A stretch of DNA of 64,000 bases from positions 62,001 to 126,000 of the forward strand of contig NZ_JABTEL010000008.1 of assembly GCF_013285155.1 (NCBI RefSeq). Reading direction: 5' to 3'. The position numbers and the translations under genes were made by a program. Each line of letters begins with the position of its first letter. Position 1 is the first letter of the stretch. The stretch is from Winogradskyella undariae (lineage in GTDB: Bacteria > Bacteroidota > Bacteroidia > Flavobacteriales > Flavobacteriaceae). Positions 19,663 through 28,544 of this stretch are shown here, piece after piece. Below the pieces are notes generated by a model. That model had not been told where the DNA came from. It saw nothing but the letters and a program-made list of their open reading frames with translations, and made no database searches.

Positions 19663-20007
19663 ATGGATAATGAATTTGCAAAACATGAAAAGGATTATAT
19701 GAAAACCTATGAGGAAAAAGGCTATACAGCGGGCTTTCATTTTAAAGAAGGTAAGTTATTAGGAAATGATTCTTCTAACGTATATGAACCCGCAGATCTT
19801 ACTATAGTTGCTGAACACCGGTATGAAGGTATGAGTGATCCTTCGGATATGTCAATTTTATATATTATTGAAACCAATAAAGGAGAAAAAGGGACCATGT
19901 TGTTAGGATTTGGACCAAATTCCGATTTAGAATTATCTGAATTTTTTAATAGCATCCCAGAATCTCAAATATCTGATAAAGCCAATATTAATTTAGATGA
20001 AAATTGA
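19663..20007 (+). CDS. small conserved hypothetical protein (recurring flavobacterial family)
   Basis: 114 aa from ATG at 19663; a TTG three codons earlier is possible but less likely. Pattern: KGYTAGFHFKEG, then YEPADLTI, EHRYEGMSDPSDMSILYIIE, GEKGTMLLGFG. This resembles a group of about 100-aa Bacteroidota proteins with GYT...F, a Y.P.D motif and an SxPxDxSILYxIE core, which databases sometimes name phosphoribosylpyrophosphate synthetase without any catalytic motif to support that. No signal peptide or membrane segment. Function unknown. Followed by a terminator shared with the convergent small gene. Confidence 0.7.
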   Translation: MDNEFAKHEKDYMKTYEEKGYTAGFHFKEGKLLGNDSSNVYEPADLTIVAEHRYEGMSDPSDMSILYIIETNKGEKGTMLLGFGPNSDLELSEFFNSIPESQISDKANINLDEN

Positions 20008-20031
20008 TAAGCACTAGGAACTTTTAATCAG

Positions 20032-20068
20032 AAAAAAATCCAATAGCTTAGTTATTGGATTTTTTTAT
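20032..20068. terminator. bidirectional terminator between convergent small genes
   Basis: Arms AAAAAATCCAATA and TTATTGGATTTTTTT around a short loop, with A run on the left and T run on the right. Lies 25 nt after the plus-strand gene and about 40 nt from the stop of the minus-strand small gene. Confidence 0.85.
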
Positions 20069-20105
20069 TGTACTTAAACTGTTTTAAGTAGTGGGTTATG
20101 ATAGT

Positions 20106-20267
20106 TTAATCTTCTTTTAATTTGTTGGCGCGTTCTCGACGTGTTTCATTTTGCTTCCCGTATTGGTTGTAATGCTCTTCTTTTAATGCCCCTTTTTCAT
20201 CTGTTGCATTTTGATGTAAACGCTTCTCGTGTTCTGTTTCTTGATGGTCTTTTTTATCTTTCTTCAT
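20106..20267 (-). CDS. 53-aa highly charged small protein
   Basis: ATG at 20267 to TAA at 20106. The peptide begins MKKDKKDHQETEHEKRLH and ends RRERANKLKED; more than half of the residues are charged, with no hydrophobic segment, no Cys and no Trp. Such a composition fits a disordered, cytoplasmic, nucleic-acid- or stress-related small protein, but the family is not one I can name. It has its own terminator downstream. Codon use is like its neighbours. Calling it real rests on the clean frame between a terminator and an upstream gap. Confidence 0.5.
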   Translation of the reverse strand: MKKDKKDHQETEHEKRLHQNATDEKGALKEEHYNQYGKQNETRRERANKLKED

Positions 20268-20340
20268 GGTTTAATGTATTTAAATTAGTAATCGATTGTT
20301 TTTATAAATAATTGTTATCTAAATTAATATTCTATAACTG

Positions 20341-20952
20341 CTATGGCGTTGTGTGTTTTGATGCCGTTTCAATGTAATAATGAATTGGTTTAAATGAGCC
20401 ACCATTGCTATCTTCGGCAGAGCAAGCTGTAAGACCAACCAATAGATCCATCTCTGCTTTAAATTGGATGTAATCACCAGCTTTAGATGTAGGAGGTAGA
20501 ACTGATAGCTTACCATTGGTATTAAACTGTACATTCATAAAAATATTAAAGGCCGTTGGTATGCTGTCTCGATCAATACCAAACGGTTTTAAATGATGCT
20601 GTAAATTACCAAGACAACTAGGATGTTCACCTTTGTAATTGTACATAATTTTAAACGTTTCAGGGCTGCATGGAGCCAATAGAAAATCGTTACGTCCATT
20701 GGTGTCTTCTAAGATGTGCATCATTTTGTGCGACCGATTAGACCAGAGAACGTTTCCTTTGGTGAGCAATAAATTTTCTTCAAAGTCTAAGGATTTTCCA
20801 GAGGATAATTTCTCATTATAATCGTCAGCATTAAATAGAACCATATCACTCACTTGTTTGCCCATAGGATCTATTACTGTAAGGATGTCATTCTTGTTGA
20901 GTTTGAAAGCTGCACCCGATTGTTTATCGATAACATTAATTAATGGTTTCAT
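20341..20952 (-). CDS. DUF1989 (urea carboxylase-associated family) protein
   Basis: 203 aa. Family hallmarks: an N-terminal GAAFKLNKNDILTVIDPMGKQVSDMVLFNADD, SHKMMHILEDTNGRNDFLLAPCSPE, then NIFMNVQFNTNGKLSVLPPTSKAGDYIQFKAEMDLLVGLTACSAED. These match DUF1989 proteins, whose conserved Cys and His residues are thought to bind metal; they occur beside urea carboxylase or other nitrogen-compound genes. One base separates it from the upstream YqcI/YcgG gene, so both are surely one transcription unit. No biochemical role is established for such stand-alone pairs in flavobacteria. Confidence 0.82.
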   Translation of the reverse strand: MKPLINVIDKQSGAAFKLNKNDILTVIDPMGKQVSDMVLFNADDYNEKLSSGKSLDFEENLLLTKGNVLWSNRSHKMMHILEDTNGRNDFLLAPCSPETFKIMYNYKGEHPSCLGNLQHHLKPFGIDRDSIPTAFNIFMNVQFNTNGKLSVLPPTSKAGDYIQFKAEMDLLVGLTACSAEDSNGGSFKPIHYYIETASKHTTP

Positions 20953-20953
20953 A

Positions 20954-21646
20954 CTATTTTAGTGTTTTTTCTTTAGTAGTTTTATGAAAAGGACATTTCC
21001 AAGTACTGTCTACCGCTCTGCCACTGTACTGTTTAGTTTCCGATTCTTTTCCAAAATCTTTAAGTACAGGGTTGATATGTCCTTGTAATTTTTTATCTCG
21101 TTTTCTTATCCGCTTTTTGACCTTTTTATAGGTCCCCATGGCTCGTAACTGCTCAAATTGAGAATGTAGATTAAAAACAATAGTAGGGTAGGGACTTTGG
21201 CGTGCCTTGCGAGAACTTTGCGGATGAAGTCCGACAATATAAAAAGCACTCCCTTTTAAACTAAAACTAAAATTAGGATCTTGAGGGTTATCACTTACCG
21301 AAGTGTCCCATTCGCAATCGTCTAAAGCATGCAATTGTTGAAGGGTATGCCACAACGCTTTTTCGAAATCTAATTCAGAATCATAATGATCAAACGGAAA
21401 GACCGCTAAAAACGATTCAAATAAAGGAGACTCAAAATCATATTGGTCAATAAAAGACTCTAAATCGTTTAATAGCAATTTTAAACCATCAATCTGTTGA
21501 GAAGAACGGTATACATTGAGATGGTACTTGTCTGTCATAAATAAGGTCTTAGCCATAACACAAGGATGTTTTTGTGTTAGTATAAAATCCTTATAATCTT
21601 CATCTATAGCAAGGTATAAAGGATGGTTTTTTGGAATTGTATTCAT
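20954..21646 (-). CDS. YqcI/YcgG family protein (heme-dependent N-hydroxylase GntA-like)
   Basis: 230 aa. Signature motifs: KHPCVMAKTLF near the N-terminus, then SFSLKGSAFYIVGLHPQSSRKARQ, P-TIVFNLHSQFEQLR, a basic stretch IRKRDKKLQGHINP, and the C-terminal SGRAVDSTWKCPF. The guanitoxin enzyme GntA of this family is a heme-dependent oxygenase that hydroxylates a guanidine nitrogen; conserved His and Cys residues here agree with heme binding. The substrate in this organism is unknown. First gene of a two-gene operon with DUF1989, a pairing found in other bacteria too. Soluble, no signal peptide. Confidence 0.8.
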   Translation of the reverse strand: MNTIPKNHPLYLAIDEDYKDFILTQKHPCVMAKTLFMTDKYHLNVYRSSQQIDGLKLLLNDLESFIDQYDFESPLFESFLAVFPFDHYDSELDFEKALWHTLQQLHALDDCEWDTSVSDNPQDPNFSFSLKGSAFYIVGLHPQSSRKARQSPYPTIVFNLHSQFEQLRAMGTYKKVKKRIRKRDKKLQGHINPVLKDFGKESETKQYSGRAVDSTWKCPFHKTTKEKTLK

Positions 21647-21855
21647 AACAAAATCTTATTAATTATACTGTATACTCAAATTTAAGAGGGATAAAAACAA
21701 AGGATTTACTCTATTAATATTATAATTAGCTCATTTCAAGATGTGTTGATAAGAGGAGCGTTGAACAAATCATTTGAGCTATTTTGTATGGTAATTGGAT
21801 TAATAAAGTTATCAGAGTAGTCTTAATTTTACCTTCTAATTCAACTTTATATATT

Positions 21856-22368
21856 ATGACACTACAAGACATTCTTTGGTTAATACTCTCGGTATTAGGA
21901 ATATTTACAATTATAATTGTGATTACTCGCGTTTTTGGACTTAGAACATTTGCAAAAATGTCTAGCTTTGATTTTGCATCTACCATTGCCGTGGGTTCCG
22001 TGTTAGCCTCCATTATTCTTAATACAGATTATTCACTTTTAAAAGGTGGTATTGTTTTAACGACCATCATTGCATTTCAGACCTTGTTTTCTTTTTTAGT
22101 GCGTAAGAATAAATTTATGAAGCAATTATTTACCAATAAACCACAGATTATAATGTGGAATGGCAAAATTTTATACAAGCAGTTAAAAAGCTGTAATGTG
22201 GGAGAAAGTGATTTAATAGCTAAATTAAGAGAAGCTAATGTGCACGATTTTAACGAGGTTAAAGCTGTTGTTTTTGAAAGTACAGGTGATGTATCTGTAA
22301 TTCATAACGATGAAAATAGGGCTGTTGAGTCTAGAATGTTATCTGATGTAAATACAGAAAGTTTGTAA
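21856..22368 (+). CDS. DUF421/YetF-like membrane protein
   Basis: 170 aa from ATG at 21856 (MTLQDILWL); a frame open further upstream would add 24 residues but they do not look like family sequence. Three membrane helices (about 5-25, 38-58, 62-82), then a soluble C-terminal domain with the DUF421/YetF pattern (KPQIIMWNGKILYKQLKSCNVGESDL, VKAVVFESTGDVSVI). The FGLRTFAKMSSFDFASTIAVGS segment between helices 1 and 2 is the family's most conserved part. YetF-type proteins are inner membrane proteins of unknown role. A strong terminator follows. Confidence 0.85.
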   Translation: MTLQDILWLILSVLGIFTIIIVITRVFGLRTFAKMSSFDFASTIAVGSVLASIILNTDYSLLKGGIVLTTIIAFQTLFSFLVRKNKFMKQLFTNKPQIIMWNGKILYKQLKSCNVGESDLIAKLREANVHDFNEVKAVVFESTGDVSVIHNDENRAVESRMLSDVNTESL

Positions 22369-22399
22369 TGTAACTTTATTAGTCTTAATAATTTTATTT

Positions 22400-22440
22400 A
22401 GAGAAATGAAACGGATAGCAACTTCATTTCTCTTTTTTTT
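22400..22440 (+). terminator. terminator after the DUF421 gene
   Basis: AGAGAAATGAA and TTCATTTCTCT arms with a 10-base loop and a run of eight T. 31 nt after the stop. Confidence 0.9.
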
Positions 22441-22640
22441 GTACCTAATTTTTAGGTTAATAGGATTTTAATAAACTCTAGAAGTACTATAACTTTTAGT
22501 CTATGTTCTTAATTTTAAGATAACATTAGGGTTTAAAATTTTAAATATTAGTAATAGTAAAGTAATACCGTTAACGCTTAGTTAGCGGTAAGTTAATCAA
22601 ACGGTTTTTATTAATTAACATGTTTTTAAGAGTCTGAAGG

Positions 22641-22648
22641 TAGATTTG
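22641..22648 (+). promoter_or_regulatory. likely -7 element of the PhoX-like/peroxidase operon
   Basis: TAGATTTG fits the Bacteroidota -7 consensus TAnnTTTG and lies 35 nt before the ATG at 22684. No clean TTG sits about 19 nt upstream, so the -33 part is weak. Just upstream, at 22566-22590, the arms TACCGTTAAC and GTTAGCGGTA form a hairpin with one G-T pair, a possible operator or leader element. Confidence 0.45.
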
Positions 22649-22683
22649 TGGACACAGTATAACCACTAAAAAAACCTTAAATT

Positions 22684-24204
22684 ATGAACAAAATTATTAA
22701 ACTATTTTTATTAGCATTTGTTATCACAGCATCAGGCGCGCTTGTTGTAAGTTGTGAAGTTGAAGACGGAAAAGATGGCATTGATGGTGTTGACGGAACT
22801 GATGGATCTGACGGTACTGACGGAGAAGATGGTAGCGGTGCTTCTGTTTATTTAACGGCATCTAAGACGCCTAGTTTTTTAAAGGTTACGGATCAGTTTA
22901 TCAACCTAAGAATTTCTACACTTTTAACTTCAGAAGATATTATTCCAAACACTCCTAATTTTATTTATGGGTCTATGGCCGATGGAGCAGGACTAATTAA
23001 TAATGGTGATAATACCTTTACTTTAATTAATAATATTGAAGCTGATTATTCTATCGCTAGAATTTTATTAAATGAAAACTTAAGACCATATAATGGGGAG
23101 TATATATTAAACGCTACAGCAACGGCAGAAACAGCAATGTGCTCTGGTACTTTAGTGACGCCAGAAGAACATGGCTTTGGACCATTATACCTTTCAGGAG
23201 GAGAATGGGGTGGAGCTTCAAAAGGAGTATTTGCAGTAGATCCTACTAAAAGTGCTGAGGATGCTAGTGTAGGGGAAACTTTAGCTGCGTTAGGCCAGTG
23301 GTCTACAGAGAACGCTGTTCCAATCGGAAAAGATGCTTATGCAGATAAAACAGTTGTTTTTATTGGCGATGATCATGCAGATAACTCAGTACCTTCTGGT
23401 CAATTAGGAATGTATGTTGGTGATCGTGGAGATTTATATGGTGGTCAATTATACGGATTAAAAGTAACTGCTGCAGGTATCGATTTTGAAATGGATATGG
23501 TACAAGGAACATCATATAGTGCTGAATTTGTTTCTTTAGATGAAACAGAAATTAATGCTTTAGATGCGGAAGCAAAAACGAAAGGTGTTATGGGATTCTC
23601 TAGATTAGAAGATATTGATTGGAGAAGAGGTTCTGCTGCAAATCAAAGAGAAATATATTTTTGTGTTACAGGGCGTATCTCAGCTAGTTTAACAGGAAAA
23701 GGATCTGCTTTAGGTCGTGTGTATAAAGTAACATTAAATGAAACAGATCCAACAGGTCCTGCAACAATTACTTGTGTTTTAGATGGTGATATTGTTGGTG
23801 GTGTAGCTGATGGATTCCATTCTCCAGATAATATTTTAGTGACTGAAAACTATGCTTACATTCAAGAAGATCCTAATGGATATTTAGATACTTCAATTAA
23901 TGGTTATGCTAAGCTTTACCAGTACAACTTAAATACAGGAGAATTAAAAACAGTTTTAGAAGCAGACCAAGCAAGAGCTGAAGATTTAGGATATGGTTCC
24001 ACTTCAAGTACTTGGGAAATTACAGGTATGATTGATGTTACTGATGTGGTAAATAATGGAGAAAACACATTTTTAGTAATGACACAAAATCATGGCTGGA
24101 ATCCTGCTGACGGAACGTCTTTTACAGATCCATTAGCTAATCCTAACTTATCTAATGCTAAAGAAGGTTCAATGCTTTACGTTATTAAAGGTTTAGATAG
24201 ATAA
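22684..24204 (+). CDS. PhoX-like (DUF839) lipoprotein with collagen-like Gly-x-Asp stalk
   Basis: 506 aa. Lipoprotein signal peptide with lipobox ending at Cys24; the acidic residues right after it (CEVEDGKDG) fit a surface-export signal of Bacteroidota lipoproteins. Residues 28-50 are Gly-x-Asp triplets, like a short collagen-type stalk. The rest resembles the DUF839/PhoX beta-propeller family: GPLYLSGGEWGGASKGVFAVDP, a metal-site-like FIGDDHADNSVPSGQLGMYVGDRGD, IDWRRG, DGFHSPDNILVTE. PhoX enzymes are calcium/iron phosphatases, but I cannot place the full active site, so phosphatase activity is only a guess. A diheme peroxidase follows 12 nt downstream, clearly in the same operon. Confidence 0.55.
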   Translation: MNKIIKLFLLAFVITASGALVVSCEVEDGKDGIDGVDGTDGSDGTDGEDGSGASVYLTASKTPSFLKVTDQFINLRISTLLTSEDIIPNTPNFIYGSMADGAGLINNGDNTFTLINNIEADYSIARILLNENLRPYNGEYILNATATAETAMCSGTLVTPEEHGFGPLYLSGGEWGGASKGVFAVDPTKSAEDASVGETLAALGQWSTENAVPIGKDAYADKTVVFIGDDHADNSVPSGQLGMYVGDRGDLYGGQLYGLKVTAAGIDFEMDMVQGTSYSAEFVSLDETEINALDAEAKTKGVMGFSRLEDIDWRRGSAANQREIYFCVTGRISASLTGKGSALGRVYKVTLNETDPTGPATITCVLDGDIVGGVADGFHSPDNILVTENYAYIQEDPNGYLDTSINGYAKLYQYNLNTGELKTVLEADQARAEDLGYGSTSSTWEITGMIDVTDVVNNGENTFLVMTQNHGWNPADGTSFTDPLANPNLSNAKEGSMLYVIKGLDR

Positions 24205-24216
24205 TAAAATAAAAGC

Positions 24217-26025
24217 ATGAATAATAAAATATTTATGAAAGCTAAGACATATACATTTTGTATATGTCTTTTGCTTTTCATTACGGTGTCGTGCAAAAAG
24301 CATACGGAACCCGTAAATATAGATTCAACAGATAAAAAAATAGCTTCGTTTTATAATTCTGAATTAGAACGTTGTATTACTTTTTTAGATTCCATCTTTA
24401 TATCTAAAAATGCAGAGGAGCGTATTGCTTATTATAAGCAAGCACGTAAGCATTTTAAAGCAATGGAGCCTGTATTGGCTGCTATAGATAAAAATAATTT
24501 TAAATCTTTAAATGCTCCAAATATCTTGCAGGTACAAGAAGAGGATTTGACGGATGTAAAAATTAGGAATCCATTTGGTTTTCAGGTGGTTGAAGAGTTG
24601 TTGCACGAAGAGGAAGGGGATGATGCAGCATTACATAATGCGTTAACAATTACGTCTGATCGGTTGAAGTTGTTACAACGTAATACCCATATTAAATTAA
24701 AAGATTATCATCTTATTTGGTTGCTTAGAGATCAAATTATGAGAACTGCAGCTACTGGTATCACAGGATTTGATTCGCCTGTTTTAGGACAAGCATTAAC
24801 CGAAAGTCAATATACCACTCAGACACTTATAGCGTTGATAGATATCTGTAAAGCTAAGTTTAGTTCTAAAGAAATTTATGAAGACTTAAGAGCTTCTTTT
24901 AAAGAAGGGATTGTAGCTCTGGATTCGGATTTTGATACTTTTGATCGTTTTAATTTTATAAAAAATCATACAGATACGCAATTAAAATTATTAGTAAAAA
25001 CTCAGGAAGATTGGGAAGTGAATTTTCCATTTGAAATGGCGATTTCTAATACTGCTTCTTCCTTTTTTGGAGCTAATACGGTGAATGTTCTCTATTTTTC
25101 AGACTATAAGAGCGATACGCTTCACTTAAAACAGAAGGAGATCTTTGGAAAGGCACTTTTTAATGACCAAGTACTATCAAGAAGTAACAATATGGCTTGT
25201 GCAAGTTGCCATATTAAAGAAAAGGCTTTTACCGATGGTAGAAAGACTTTTGATGACCGACAAGTAAGAAATTCACCAACGCTTACCTACAGTGCGTATC
25301 AACAATCTTTTTTTATGGATGGTCGAGCTGCGAGTTTAGAAGGGCAAGTAGTAGGTGTCGCTGAAAATCATGATGAATTTAATTTACCGATGGATTCTAT
25401 AGTACGTCGTGTATTAAAAAATCCAGCATACAAAGCAGCTATAGATAGTTTGTATGGCAACAAGCGTATTGATTTTAATATACGACATGCTATTGCGAGT
25501 TATGTGCGTAGTTTAAATGGTTTTAATTCTAAATTTGATAAGAATATAGAAGGCATCGAGTCCTCTTTAACAGCAGAAGAAAAGCAAGGATTTAATCTGT
25601 TTATGGGGAAGGCTGCTTGTGCCACTTGTCATTTTCCACCATTATTTAATGGTACTGTACCACCTCATTATAATGATACTGAGGTAGAATTGATTGGTGT
25701 ACCGGGAACAAATGATACGATTAATGCTGTTATTAGTGATGATTTAGGACGTTATAATGTGTTTAAAACCAATCAGAGAAAGCATTTTTTTAAAACACCT
25801 ACCGTTAGAAATAGTAATGTAACAGGTCCTTATATGCATAATGGTGTTTATAATACTTTGGAAGAAGTGGTTGATTTTTATAATCGTGGTGGAGGAAAAG
25901 GAATAGGGATACATGAAGAATTTCAAACCTTACCTTTCGATGAATTAAATCTTACTAAGGCAGAACAAGAGAACTTAGTGGCATTTATGAAAACCTTAAC
26001 CGATGCTGATTTTATAGAAAAATAA
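24217..26025 (+). CDS. diheme cytochrome c peroxidase/MauG-type lipoprotein with N-terminal helical domain
   Basis: 602 aa (or 596 from the Met at 24235). Lipobox ends at Cys26 (LFITVSC). Residues about 30-260 form a helical domain with features like imelysin-type domains (ARKHFKAMEPVLAAID, GFQVVEELLHEEEG). The C-terminal 330 residues are a CcpA/MauG-type diheme peroxidase: CxxCH heme sites at 328-332 (CASCH) and 468-472 (CATCH), with FMDGRAASLEGQV, FKTPTVRN and PYMHNGVYNTLEEVVDFYNRGGG. Members reduce peroxide or oxidise a partner protein in the periplasm. The partner may be the PhoX-like lipoprotein encoded just upstream. The operon ends in a strong terminator. Confidence 0.88.
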   Translation: MNNKIFMKAKTYTFCICLLLFITVSCKKHTEPVNIDSTDKKIASFYNSELERCITFLDSIFISKNAEERIAYYKQARKHFKAMEPVLAAIDKNNFKSLNAPNILQVQEEDLTDVKIRNPFGFQVVEELLHEEEGDDAALHNALTITSDRLKLLQRNTHIKLKDYHLIWLLRDQIMRTAATGITGFDSPVLGQALTESQYTTQTLIALIDICKAKFSSKEIYEDLRASFKEGIVALDSDFDTFDRFNFIKNHTDTQLKLLVKTQEDWEVNFPFEMAISNTASSFFGANTVNVLYFSDYKSDTLHLKQKEIFGKALFNDQVLSRSNNMACASCHIKEKAFTDGRKTFDDRQVRNSPTLTYSAYQQSFFMDGRAASLEGQVVGVAENHDEFNLPMDSIVRRVLKNPAYKAAIDSLYGNKRIDFNIRHAIASYVRSLNGFNSKFDKNIEGIESSLTAEEKQGFNLFMGKAACATCHFPPLFNGTVPPHYNDTEVELIGVPGTNDTINAVISDDLGRYNVFKTNQRKHFFKTPTVRNSNVTGPYMHNGVYNTLEEVVDFYNRGGGKGIGIHEEFQTLPFDELNLTKAEQENLVAFMKTLTDADFIEK

Positions 26026-26058
26026 GTTGTAATTATTACGCTTGACTTGGAATGCGTT

Positions 26059-26105
26059 ATCGCTTCATATCACTTTACATAAGTGATATGAAGCGATTTG
26101 TTTTT
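26059..26105 (+). terminator. long-stem terminator after the peroxidase gene
   Basis: Perfect 17-bp arms (26059-26075 and 26081-26097, ATCGCTTCATATCACTT and its complement) with a five-base loop and a TTTGTTTTT tail. Confidence 0.9.
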
Positions 26106-26143
26106 AGGATTGTTGAGGTTTTGGGGGTGGTAGAATTTTATAG

Positions 26144-26518
<375 letters not shown>

Positions 26519-26545
26519 GGTTTTGTTTTTTTTCTGCTACGTGTA

Positions 26546-26575
26546 GCCGCTTAGTAAACTTATGAAGTTAGCGGC
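26546..26575. repeat. bulged hairpin in the 280-nt gap before the second TPR regulator
   Basis: Arms GCCGCT...AACTT (26546-26561) and AAGTTAGCGGC (26565-26575) pair perfectly except for a five-base bulge (TAGTA) on the left arm. A GCGTTAACGC-type palindrome follows directly at 26573-26584. No T run, so a terminator is unlikely. The rest of the gap to 26800 holds no clear promoter or gene. Confidence 0.55.
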
Positions 26576-26800
26576 GTTAACGCGTAAGTTAGGAACCCTA
26601 ATTAGATTTACAAAAGAGATTCACAACTACACTGCAATTGGGGTATAGATGTACGACTATTATAACTTACATTACGTGTATAACGTTATGTCGCCCTATT
26701 GAAAAAGGAACTGAGGGTACAGTCGCGTTTTTCCTTGAACTAAAAAAAAACTATATTTAACGTTTTGGCTATAAGCTAAGGATTCACAGGTAAACAAAGT

Positions 26801-28438
26801 ATGAAGCGTATTTTAGGGGGCATCGTTATTCTTTTTAGTATGATTCTAAGTGCACAACAAACCGAACGCTTAGACAGCTTGTTAATTGCGGGCATTACCG
26901 CTCGAAGCAATAAGGATTACGCGACCTCTTTAGAGCTATTAACAGAAGTACGTACCGTTGCCGAAGACAACCATTGGTACAAGCAGCAGTTTTTAGCTTT
27001 AAATAATATTGGAGCCAATTACTATTCCATGTTAGATTACGGAGAAGCGCTAGACTATTATTTAGAAGCCTACACCATTGCCTTAAAACACCTCGATGAG
27101 AATGAGGAAATGACGGTATTGAACAATATCGCTATTCTGTACAGTAAAGAAGGAGAGCCAGAGAAAGCTGAAGCCTATTTTTATAAGGCGTATCTTATGG
27201 CAAAAGAACACGACGATACAATTAAAACAGGACTTTACGCTGTTAATTTAGGGCTCTCAGCAAATGAGCTCAATAAGCCAGATGAAGCCTTAGTGTATTT
27301 AGAAGAGGCGAAAGAACATCTTAAAGGTCATGCGAATTTAATACTTATGGTCGATATTGCATTGGCTGAAAACTATTATAAGCGTGGAGATTTAGAGACA
27401 GCCGAAACCATAGCCAAAACAGTATTGCCGAGTTTAAGTGCTATAGAATTTACAGAAGAAAAAATTTCTACACTTACCGTATTATCTAATGTGTATCAGG
27501 AAAAGGGAGAGCTTTCTACCTCCATTATCTATGCTGAAGAGGCGCTTGAAGTAGCGACAAATCTAGATCTTAAAATCTCAATGTATGAACAGTTGGCTAA
27601 ATTGTACAAAGCCCATGGCTTAATGGATGCAGCGCTAGTTGCTAAAGATTCTATCATAGCGCTGAATGACACCTTGTCCACCATTAAGAACGGCCGCTTT
27701 TTTGAAGCCAATAAAGTAAAATTTGAAATTGCCAATTACCGCCGAGAATTACAGCAAAGCAGTGCCGAGCAACGTGAAGAACGTGCACGACTTTATACCT
27801 TGTTGGGCTTTTGTGCTTTGGTTATTATGTTAATATCTTGGGCCTTACGGAATAGTTTTATAAAGAACAAACAACGCAAAATACTACATGACAGAAGTCA
27901 AGAAATTATAGCCTTAGAACTCGAAAAAGAAAAGAGTGATAATTTGGTGTTAGAAAAGCAATTGCATGCTAAAGAAGCCTTTTTATTGTTAGAACAAGAA
28001 AAGCTTAAAAACGAAATTGAAACGCAAAACCAAAAGTTGGCAGCCAAAGCCTTACAGATTTCCAGTAGAAATGAATTGTTAAAGGATGTGATTAATTCGT
28101 TGTCTAGCCAAACCGAAATTTCCAAGAATGTTTTTCTAACACGCAAAATAAAAGAGCTAAAAAGTTTGCTAAAAAATGATAATGAATGGGAAAGCTTCTT
28201 AAAACATTTTGAAGAAGTCAACCAAAATTTTATTTCAGAACTTAAACGACGCCACCCAGAATTAACAGCAAATGACATTCGTTACATCAGTTATTTGTAT
28301 ATGGATCTTACAAATAAAGAGATTTCGTCGCTCTTTAACATCACCGCTGTCGCCTCTAGAAAGCGCAAAGAACGTATAAGTCAGAAAATGGGACTCTCAG
28401 AGAGTTTGGATTTATATCGTTATTTGTCAGGTGTTTAG
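26801..28438 (+). CDS. TPR-containing membrane regulator with C-terminal LuxR-type HTH
   Basis: 545 aa. Signal peptide 1-19 (MILSAQ). TPR pairs from about 25 to 300 (NNIGANYYSMLDYGEALDYYLEAY, NNIAILYSKEGEPEKAEAYFYKAYLMA and others), a membrane segment (about 330-350, LLGFCALVIMLISWAL), a long coiled coil, and an HTH at about 485-545 (LTANDIRYISYL, NKEISSLFNITAVASRKRKERISQK). Same architecture as the protein at 325-2076. The next gene, 107 nt downstream on the same strand, is a T9SS type A cargo that it may control. Confidence 0.82.
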   Translation: MKRILGGIVILFSMILSAQQTERLDSLLIAGITARSNKDYATSLELLTEVRTVAEDNHWYKQQFLALNNIGANYYSMLDYGEALDYYLEAYTIALKHLDENEEMTVLNNIAILYSKEGEPEKAEAYFYKAYLMAKEHDDTIKTGLYAVNLGLSANELNKPDEALVYLEEAKEHLKGHANLILMVDIALAENYYKRGDLETAETIAKTVLPSLSAIEFTEEKISTLTVLSNVYQEKGELSTSIIYAEEALEVATNLDLKISMYEQLAKLYKAHGLMDAALVAKDSIIALNDTLSTIKNGRFFEANKVKFEIANYRRELQQSSAEQREERARLYTLLGFCALVIMLISWALRNSFIKNKQRKILHDRSQEIIALELEKEKSDNLVLEKQLHAKEAFLLLEQEKLKNEIETQNQKLAAKALQISSRNELLKDVINSLSSQTEISKNVFLTRKIKELKSLLKNDNEWESFLKHFEEVNQNFISELKRRHPELTANDIRYISYLYMDLTNKEISSLFNITAVASRKRKERISQKMGLSESLDLYRYLSGV

Positions 28439-28544
28439 GTGTTAATGTCACACTTTTTATTTTTACTGTCGCACTAATTGTTTGAAAAATTTAGTAATTG
28501 TAATTAGTATTGGAGAATATTGAAGTTCACTAAAACAATTCATT

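Noticed and set aside
19663..20007. Phosphoribosylpyrophosphate synthetase activity for the 114-aa protein
   Set aside because: The family label exists in databases, but no PRPP-binding or catalytic motif is present and the protein is far too short.
26520..26800. Integron attC-like site suggested by TAAC/GTTA motifs and a bulged hairpin next to an orphan gene
   Set aside because: No integrase, no array of cassettes and no proper R/L box pairs; only the hairpin is reported.
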